A DNA stretch of 64,000 nt from an uncultured Bacteroidales bacterium (GTDB lineage: Bacteria > Bacteroidota > Bacteroidia > Bacteroidales > Bacteroidaceae): NCBI GenBank assembly GCA_902789725.1, contig CADAPC010000021.1, positions 1 to 64,000 of the forward strand, read 5' to 3'. The notes beneath the pieces are model-generated. The model was not told the DNA's origin. It worked only from the letters and a program-made list of their open reading frames with translations, and did no database searches. The position numbers and the translations under genes are program-made. Positions 58,440 to 64,000 of the stretch are shown one piece after another; position 1 is the first letter of the stretch; every line of letters begins with the position of its first letter.

Positions 58440-61400
58440 TCATGTTTGTACATTATTCCAGTAAAAGTGGAATTCTGTAAGGATTCTGGTTGTTTCCTCG
58501 TTGGTTGGGAGACAGTATGTGTTGCTAAGGCTCTTGATGATGTCGAGATAGTGGAGCAGGGGAGTCAGCCAATCGTGGTTGATAGGAGTGGTAAGTGCCT
58601 GTGTGATGATTTTTTTGAATTGTTCGTCACTGACTGCCGTTACATGTCCTTTGCGGTTCAAACATGCTGCCAAAGTTGTGGTGTGAGGGTTGTAGGGTGA
58701 AAGAACTTTTCTGCTATCTGCATGACGGGTCAGCAAGAGAATGGCTCGTGCCGTATCATCGGTTCGAGAAAGGACGATGGGTAGCTTGCCCAGTGCTTGT
58801 GGATATACCCCAAGTTCCCGCAGTGCCTCTAATGCCTTTTGTAATGTTGTGTAAGTGCCGTTAGATGGCATTAGGTTGCCTATTCGCATCACGCACCCTT
58901 GCAGACTTCCCGTCTTGATGGCTTGGAGTACATCCTGTTCAGCAATAGACTTCGAGCGGATATAGGCATTGGCGGTATGAGGGATAATACCCAAGGTGGA
59001 CACATGTATGAGTCGTGTACCCTTGGTTTGGCAAAAATTGATAATGTTTCTGGTGCCATCAATGTTAGTGGCTTCGATGTCGTTGCCAGCCGCAAAGTGG
59101 CGAGTGTCTGCTGCACAGTGGATGACCATCTCAATGTCCACAGGGAAAGACCACGGAGAAAGGCTGAACAAATCACCAACCACTGGTATGATTCGAATGC
59201 TTTGTTCTCTGCCAGGTTCGTATCCGCAGTGATTACGAAGAGCTTCAAGTACTCGTTCAAAGGCATGATGTTCATCATGAGCCCGAACAAGGCAATAGGC
59301 AAGTCCTGGCTCTGTGTTTAAGTAAGTTTTCAGGATGTGGCTACCCAGCAAACCTGTTGCTCCTGTGAGCAGAAGGTGGGGGGTATGGGGCTTATGGGAC
59401 TCATGGGACCTATAGGACTCATGGAACTCATGGGACTCATGGGTCTTATAGGTTTCATGGGAGCAGTGGGCGCGATTGGCAAGCTGGCGAGGTGTGGGGT
59501 AAGTGAAGATGTCGCCATAGGTGAGTGCTTGGCCTTGCTGCTGGGCAGCGGCTACGAGGGTGGTAGCAAGGATGGAACTGCCGCCAAGGTGGAAGAAATT
59601 GTCGGTAGGAGATACTTGTTCCGCTCCAGTCACTTGTTCAAAGAGCCGGCACCATGTCCATTCTTCCTCGTTGATTGGTTTCTCGTAGTGGATTTCCTTT
59701 TGAGGTAAAGGAAGGGAACTGTAATCGATTTTTCCTGTAGTGGAGAGGGGCATTTCATCGAGCGGGATAAGGTAGTCGGGCATCATGTACGGGGGGAGCG
59801 TTTTGCTTAGCTCTTCTCTCACGAAGGAAGGGGATACGTTTCCTTCTTTTGGGAAAGTTTCCACCTTGGAGGAAATATCTGTCTTTAGATAATAAGCGCA
59901 AAGGCGGTCAATGCCATTCACTTTTTGTATAGCGGCAGCGGCCGTTTGTACGCCTTGCACTAGTTGAAGTTGATGCTCAATCTCCTCTAATTCGATACGG
60001 TAGCCGTGAAGTTTGATTTGGCGATCTTTTCTCCCCATGTATTCTAATTCGCCTGTTGGGGTCCATCGGACGAGGTCGCCAGTGCAATAGACTTTCGTTT
60101 CAAGTTTTGGAACCTCGCAGAATACACTTGAAGTCTCCTTTGGTCGCTTCCAATATCCATCTGCCATTTGAGGACCTGCGAGGCACAATTCACCAGTCTC
60201 TCCTTGAGGAACAAGATGGTGCCAAGAATCCAATACGTAGGCAGCGAGGTTAGGGAAGGGGCGTCCGATAAGGGTGGAGGTTTTACTGTAGGTGGCATCG
60301 ACAGTGAACTCTGTGGGTCCGTAGGTGTTGAATATTTGCGGTTGGGTAGCAGGCACTTTGGCTAATCGCTCACCACCTAAACAGAGATATTGCATAGGGA
60401 GAGGAAATTGTTCAGCTAATGCTGTGCCGAGGTGGGTGGTATAACAACCGCCTGTAATGCGATGGGTGATGAGGAACTCATGTATTTGGGGCAGACTTCG
60501 ACGTATGGCTTCGGGCATGATGTGGACGCTCCCCCCTACCGTGAGGACAGGGAAGATGTCTTCGACCGAAGCATCGAAAGCGACAGATGAATGGCAACTG
60601 ATGCGGCTCTCAGCCGTCAAGTGCCACAGGTGGACAATGCTCTGAATGAGGTTGAGTTTGGCTCGGTGGGAAATCATTACCCCTTTAGGGCGGCCTGTTG
60701 TTCCTGACGTATAGATAATGTATGCCAGGTCGGTTGGGAGGGGGAAGCCGGCTTCAGTGTCGTTCGTTCGCGAGAGGTCTTCATCCTGTTCGTCCCCATT
60801 TATGACTATTTTCACTTCTGCATCCTGCTTTACTTCCTCCTTTCGTCGCTTTGGCCAAGTGGAATCGATGGGTACGTACGCGGCTCCGATACGCTGGGTG
60901 GCAAGGGCTGCCACCACGAATTGGGTGCATTGCCCGGCTGTGATAGCTACGTGGTCACCTCTTCCTATCCCTTTCGCCCTTAGGTAATGAGCCACTTGGT
61001 TTGAACGGCGGTTCAAGTCATTGTAGGTTAATGTGAGGATTCCGTCGGTTACTGCTAAAGCATCAGGGGTGGCCTTTGCTTGCTGAAGGAAGAGGCTCAC
61101 GAAGGTTTGGCTTTTGTCGTACTCCAGGAATTCGCCTTGCCCTAATTGTATGAGTGCCGTCTGCTTTTCAGAACCGACAATCTCAATGTCAGCGAGTGTG
61201 CCATCGGGATGACGCATAAGGCTTTCCGTACAGGTGGCCACAGCGTTTGCTATGCGTTCCAATCGCTCTTCACTCCATCTGGCTCCACTCCCTTCTGTGC
61301 GCACTTCATAGTGTTTATCTTTCAGATAGATGGTGCAGCTGAGATCGTTTTTAGTGGTTCCTTGCACCAATTGGTAGCCAGTGGTAAGCTTTCCGCCTGT

Positions 61401-62462
61401 TGTGGTTTGTTCAAGAATGTTGTGACCTTGGAATGCAAAGGTTACTGAGGGTGTCTTGTGTAAGTCGCGGCACAGATGTGTGAGGGGATAGGTGTGGTGG
61501 CGAACACAACCGATAAGCCATCGTCGCAGTTGTCTGGTGAAATCTTTTGTGTTCAAATCTTTCTCCACCTTTGCCACCACAGGGAGAGAACAGACGAACA
61601 TGCCGTAAGCATTGGTGAGTCGGCGGTCTGTGCGGCCATGAGTGAGCGAGGCGAAGGCTACCGTTTCCTCTCTGCTGAGTTTTGACAGCACGATGCTGAA
61701 AGACGCTATGAATAGGAGGTTTTGCGACACTCCTTGCTCTTGGCACCAATGGTCAACACGCGTCGCTTCTATTTGTGCAGTTGCTTCAAGATGCGGTCCC
61801 CAAGGATTTGCCACAGGAGCGGAGAGGCTTGTGAACGTCACTTCGCTCATTTGTTGATGAAAGTACTCTGCATCTTTCTTATATTGTTCGCTTCCTGTCA
61901 GCGCATTCTCAGCAATGGCATGCTCATAAAGTCCGTACGTCTGTTTCGCAAGTGCTGCATCTTCGTAAGCAGCAGGCAGGTCTTTGGCTAAGAAGGCTCG
62001 GGAAAGGGTGATGCCGTCGCTCAGTAGGTGGTGTATGTCGTAGAGCAGGTAGTTGTGGACTTCTGTCTCTATGATTTCAAAACGGACGAAAGGTGTTGAA
62101 AGACCGTTTAGCCAGGTCTCTGTGTGTCCGTTTGGCACAACTTCTTGTACAACAAACGGACGCACAAAACCACACTGTATGTAGTTTTGTGTATCCGCTT
62201 CTGTCATTCGCATTCTCGTAAGGGGCAACGGAAGCGTAGGGTCATTCCATTGGCGTGGTTCTCCGTCTTCCTCTATCCGAAACAGGGTGTGCAGTTCCTT
62301 CCTCTGAGTCCAAATTGTCCGTAAGGCAGCTTCCAACCTGTCAAGGTCGATGTCCTTTCCGAAGGGCACCACCGCTGGCAGGTTGTAAGCAACGGATGTG
62401 GGGTTGGCTATCCAAGCGTGCCACACCTCTATTTGTCCTTGCAGTAGGGGATAGGTTTTCAT
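58440..62462 (-). CDS. Single-module nonribosomal peptide synthetase (C-A-T-reductase)
   Basis: 1340 residues from the ATG at 62462 (MKTYPLLQGQIEVW); a GTG at 62483 would add seven. Condensation domain about 1-430, with the active HHLLSDG at 144-150. Adenylation domain about 460-925, with YIIYTSGTTGRPKGV and the catalytic Lys in LSTTGKIDY. Carrier protein about 940-1005, with the phosphopantetheine Ser in LGGSSIL. Then a His-rich linker (about 1000-1030) and a terminal thioester reductase about 1030-1340, with the NADPH loop GATGLLGS and YIRSK (Tyr-x3-Lys). One amino acid is loaded, joined to an acyl or aminoacyl donor, and probably released as an aldehyde or alcohol. It starts 50 bases after murF. 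No phosphopantetheinyl transferase, export or tailoring gene is in the window. Confidence 0.9.
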   Translation of the reverse strand: MKTYPLLQGQIEVWHAWIANPTSVAYNLPAVVPFGKDIDLDRLEAALRTIWTQRKELHTLFRIEEDGEPRQWNDPTLPLPLTRMRMTEADTQNYIQCGFVRPFVVQEVVPNGHTETWLNGLSTPFVRFEIIETEVHNYLLYDIHHLLSDGITLSRAFLAKDLPAAYEDAALAKQTYGLYEHAIAENALTGSEQYKKDAEYFHQQMSEVTFTSLSAPVANPWGPHLEATAQIEATRVDHWCQEQGVSQNLLFIASFSIVLSKLSREETVAFASLTHGRTDRRLTNAYGMFVCSLPVVAKVEKDLNTKDFTRQLRRWLIGCVRHHTYPLTHLCRDLHKTPSVTFAFQGHNILEQTTTGGKLTTGYQLVQGTTKNDLSCTIYLKDKHYEVRTEGSGARWSEERLERIANAVATCTESLMRHPDGTLADIEIVGSEKQTALIQLGQGEFLEYDKSQTFVSLFLQQAKATPDALAVTDGILTLTYNDLNRRSNQVAHYLRAKGIGRGDHVAITAGQCTQFVVAALATQRIGAAYVPIDSTWPKRRKEEVKQDAEVKIVINGDEQDEDLSRTNDTEAGFPLPTDLAYIIYTSGTTGRPKGVMISHRAKLNLIQSIVHLWHLTAESRISCHSSVAFDASVEDIFPVLTVGGSVHIMPEAIRRSLPQIHEFLITHRITGGCYTTHLGTALAEQFPLPMQYLCLGGERLAKVPATQPQIFNTYGPTEFTVDATYSKTSTLIGRPFPNLAAYVLDSWHHLVPQGETGELCLAGPQMADGYWKRPKETSSVFCEVPKLETKVYCTGDLVRWTPTGELEYMGRKDRQIKLHGYRIELEEIEHQLQLVQGVQTAAAAIQKVNGIDRLCAYYLKTDISSKVETFPKEGNVSPSFVREELSKTLPPYMMPDYLIPLDEMPLSTTGKIDYSSLPLPQKEIHYEKPINEEEWTWCRLFEQVTGAEQVSPTDNFFHLGGSSILATTLVAAAQQQGQALTYGDIFTYPTPRQLANRAHCSHETYKTHESHEFHESYRSHESHKPHTPHLLLTGATGLLGSHILKTYLNTEPGLAYCLVRAHDEHHAFERVLEALRNHCGYEPGREQSIRIIPVVGDLFSLSPWSFPVDIEMVIHCAADTRHFAAGNDIEATNIDGTRNIINFCQTKGTRLIHVSTLGIIPHTANAYIRSKSIAEQDVLQAIKTGSLQGCVMRIGNLMPSNGTYTTLQKALEALRELGVYPQALGKLPIVLSRTDDTARAILLLTRHADSRKVLSPYNPHTTTLAACLNRKGHVTAVSDEQFKKIITQALTTPINHDWLTPLLHYLDIIKSLSNTYCLPTNEETTRILTEFHFYWNNVQT
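59385..59465. repeat. 9-bp microsatellite in the NRPS linker
   Basis: Eight or nine variants of GGGACTCAT-type units inside the gene. In protein they give a run of His-Glu/Lys-Ser/Tyr triplets (HESHEFHESYRSHESHKPHT). The repeat lies exactly between carrier and reductase domains. Confidence 0.85.
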
Positions 62463-62512
62463 TTGCCGCAGAGAAGAACCCACATCTATATATAATTATA
62501 TGTGTAGGTCGG

Positions 62513-63850
62513 TTAGAGAAAGTCGATGGTTTGTACGAGCTTGTTGCTGTTGGAGCCTTTGATGAGGATGAGCCGTCCTTGGGGCTTATTTGCAGAGAGG
62601 GCGGATTTCACCTCCTCCACATTAGCAAAGAGGCGGTAAGAATCAGGGTGTTCTGTCTTTGCAAATTCCTCTCCGACGAGCCAAACGGTTTCCATGTCAC
62701 TGCTTTTCAGCTGCTCAACAATTCGCTGATGCTCCTCATGGCTCACTTCGCCCAATTCGCCCATCTGCCCAAGAATGCACATCTTGTGGGGAGCAGGGAT
62801 AAGTGCGAAGTTATCTAACGCAGCTTTCATCGAGGTGGGATTTGCATTGTAGGCATCCACCACCAGCTTGTTATCTTTGGTGACGGTGAGTTGGCTTCGA
62901 TTGTTCGAAGGAGTATAATCCTCCAGTGCTTGGCAAATGTCTTGGGCGGGCACTTGGAAGAAGGTTCCTATGCAGGCTGCGGCCAAAGCATTGTCGAGAT
63001 TGTAGCTGCCAATCAGTTTGGTCAGTACCGTCATCGGTTGGGAGTCTGCTTCATGAGGTATTTCGTTGCTGGTGCCGTAACGCTTCCACTCGAACTTGAG
63101 AAAGGGGGTGCACTCCACAAGTTTGCCCTCTACCAGCAAATTCTCGTTTTGGCTTTGATGTCCGTACTTGACGAGGGTCAGATTCTGACTGATGCGCTTG
63201 AGATAAGGATTGTCATTGTTGATGAAAGCTGTGCCTTTGATTTCGCGGAGAAAATCGTAAAGTTCCCCTTTTGTGCGGATGACCCCTTCGAATGAGCCGA
63301 AACCCAGCAGGTGAGCCTTTCCCACGTTGGTGATGATGCCAAAGTCGGGCAGGACAATGTTCACCAGCGTTTTGATTTCGCCTGGGTGGTTGGCACCCAT
63401 CTCAATGACGGCTATGTTGTGTTCCTTGCGTAGTTGCAGCAGCGTCTTGGGCACTCCGATGTGGTTGTTGAAATTGCCTTGCGTGTAGAGCACGTTGTAT
63501 TTCTTCTTCAGCACGGTGGCAATCAGTTCTTTGGTTGTGGTTTTACCGTTGGTGCCTGTGATGCCGATGATGGTGGTTCCGAGGTGAACCCTGTGGTATT
63601 TGGCTAACTGCTGAAGGGTGGTAAGAACGTCATCCACAAGAATGAGCCGGTCGTCTCCCTCCGTGTCATATTCTTTTTCATCGATGACGGCATAGGCGGC
63701 TCCTTGCTCCAAGGCCGTTTTGGCGTATGCGTTGCCGTCGAAGGTTTCGCCTTTTAATGCGAAAAACATAGAGCCTTCAGGCACATTGCGGCTGTCGGTG
63801 GTGACTGTCGGGTGTTGCAAGAAGAGTTCGTAGAGATCTTTTATTTCCAT
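62513..63850 (-). CDS. murF: UDP-N-acetylmuramoyl-tripeptide--D-alanyl-D-alanine ligase
   Basis: 445 residues. The Mur-ligase P-loop GITGTNGKTTTKELIATVL lies near residue 95. The N-terminal UDP-binding domain (TDSRNVPEGSMFFALKGETFDGN) is of the MurF/MurE type, and the central part (IEMGANHPGEI, FINNDNPYLK) fits MurF. It adds D-Ala-D-Ala to the peptidoglycan precursor in the cytoplasm, using ATP. Its ATG overlaps the stop of the diadenylate cyclase gene by 1 base, and the NRPS gene follows closely, so the three are likely one transcript. Confidence 0.94.
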   Translation of the reverse strand: MEIKDLYELFLQHPTVTTDSRNVPEGSMFFALKGETFDGNAYAKTALEQGAAYAVIDEKEYDTEGDDRLILVDDVLTTLQQLAKYHRVHLGTTIIGITGTNGKTTTKELIATVLKKKYNVLYTQGNFNNHIGVPKTLLQLRKEHNIAVIEMGANHPGEIKTLVNIVLPDFGIITNVGKAHLLGFGSFEGVIRTKGELYDFLREIKGTAFINNDNPYLKRISQNLTLVKYGHQSQNENLLVEGKLVECTPFLKFEWKRYGTSNEIPHEADSQPMTVLTKLIGSYNLDNALAAACIGTFFQVPAQDICQALEDYTPSNNRSQLTVTKDNKLVVDAYNANPTSMKAALDNFALIPAPHKMCILGQMGELGEVSHEEHQRIVEQLKSSDMETVWLVGEEFAKTEHPDSYRLFANVEEVKSALSANKPQGRLILIKGSNSNKLVQTIDFL

Positions 63851-64000
63851 TATTTCAGTGCATTGATTAAATAGCTTTCCAACTCGTTGCTGGCAAGTCG
63901 CAGATGGAACTCCCCGCCTTGTGCTACGCTGATGGCCCCTGTTTCCTCGCTGACGATGATGGCTATGGCATCGCTCTGCGACGTGATTCCAAGGGCAGCA
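63850..64000 (-). CDS. cdaA: Diadenylate cyclase, C-terminal fragment (cut by window edge)
   Basis: The last 49 residues are present. They include [19 protein letters not shown] and [16 protein letters not shown], the conserved end of the DAC (DisA_N) domain, which contains the SDA and SEETG blocks. It ends ESYLINALK with a stop overlapping the murF start (TAATG). The complete protein should be a membrane-bound enzyme making c-di-AMP from two ATP, a signal tied to potassium and cell-wall control. Called from a short segment, but the motif match is specific. Confidence 0.85.
   Translation of the reverse strand, partial: AALGITSQSDAIAIIVSEETGAISVAQGGEFHLRLASNELESYLINALK

Overview
The window looks like a chromosomal segment from a gut- or rumen-type member of the order Bacteroidales, most likely family Prevotellaceae. 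The evidence is promoters of the Bacteroidetes type (TAnnTTTG at -7, often TTTG 19-20 bases upstream), the near absence of Shine-Dalgarno sites, and many signal-peptide proteins and lipoproteins of Bacteroidales families (DUF4859, DUF6055, DUF4421, DUF3316, LruC/DUF4842, FimB/Mfa2, FISUMP-type). No phage, insertion sequence, CRISPR array, conjugation gene or rRNA was seen. No species name is claimed.

Bases 1-10.1 kb hold secreted glycan- and protein-handling genes: a partial secreted protein with a duplicated 135-residue unit, a GH27 alpha-galactosidase, an HU protein, a DUF4859-repeat protein and a DUF6055 metallopeptidase carrying a DUF4859 domain. Bases 10.5-17.1 kb hold a lipoprotein, the anaerobic ribonucleotide reductase pair nrdD-nrdG, and a leftward group of DUF4421 protein, nitroreductase and lipoprotein. 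Bases 17.5-25.1 kb hold two large paralogous LruC-domain lipoproteins with the same C-terminal AKQR tail. Bases 25.3-28.8 kb hold cobS, a bile-acid:sodium symporter family gene and mutY, with two unrelated 42-bp minisatellites around cobS.

Bases 28.9-37.7 kb are mostly housekeeping: tRNA-Met, fabI, and a leftward group lptG-ribBA-aminotransferase-secreted toroid protein. Bases 37.7-41.7 kb form an accessory patch: a long structured leader, a 44-residue peptide gene, a FISUMP-type lipoprotein, a broken relative of it with 24-bp repeats, an HU-like protein and an Ala/Lys-rich secreted protein. Bases 41.7-48.9 kb carry tRNA-Leu and the leftward series pta-ackA-parC-DUF3316-S41 peptidase. A GH98-type glycosidase follows at 49-52 kb. 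Then come the leftward group prfB-CYTH-VanZ-NSS transporter, a two-gene fimbrial lipoprotein operon, and at the right edge the tightly packed cdaA-murF-NRPS operon.

The most unusual item is that last operon. A single-module nonribosomal peptide synthetase (C-A-T-reductase), predicted to release an acyl-amino aldehyde or alcohol, sits 29 bases or more behind murF, and murF overlaps the stop of a diadenylate cyclase gene. Other points worth a second look are two candidate small RNAs, the minisatellites and their promoter-like or hairpin units, a 61-bp sequence present identically at two loci, and the LruC paralogue pair. All calls come from reading the sequence by eye; no database search was run.
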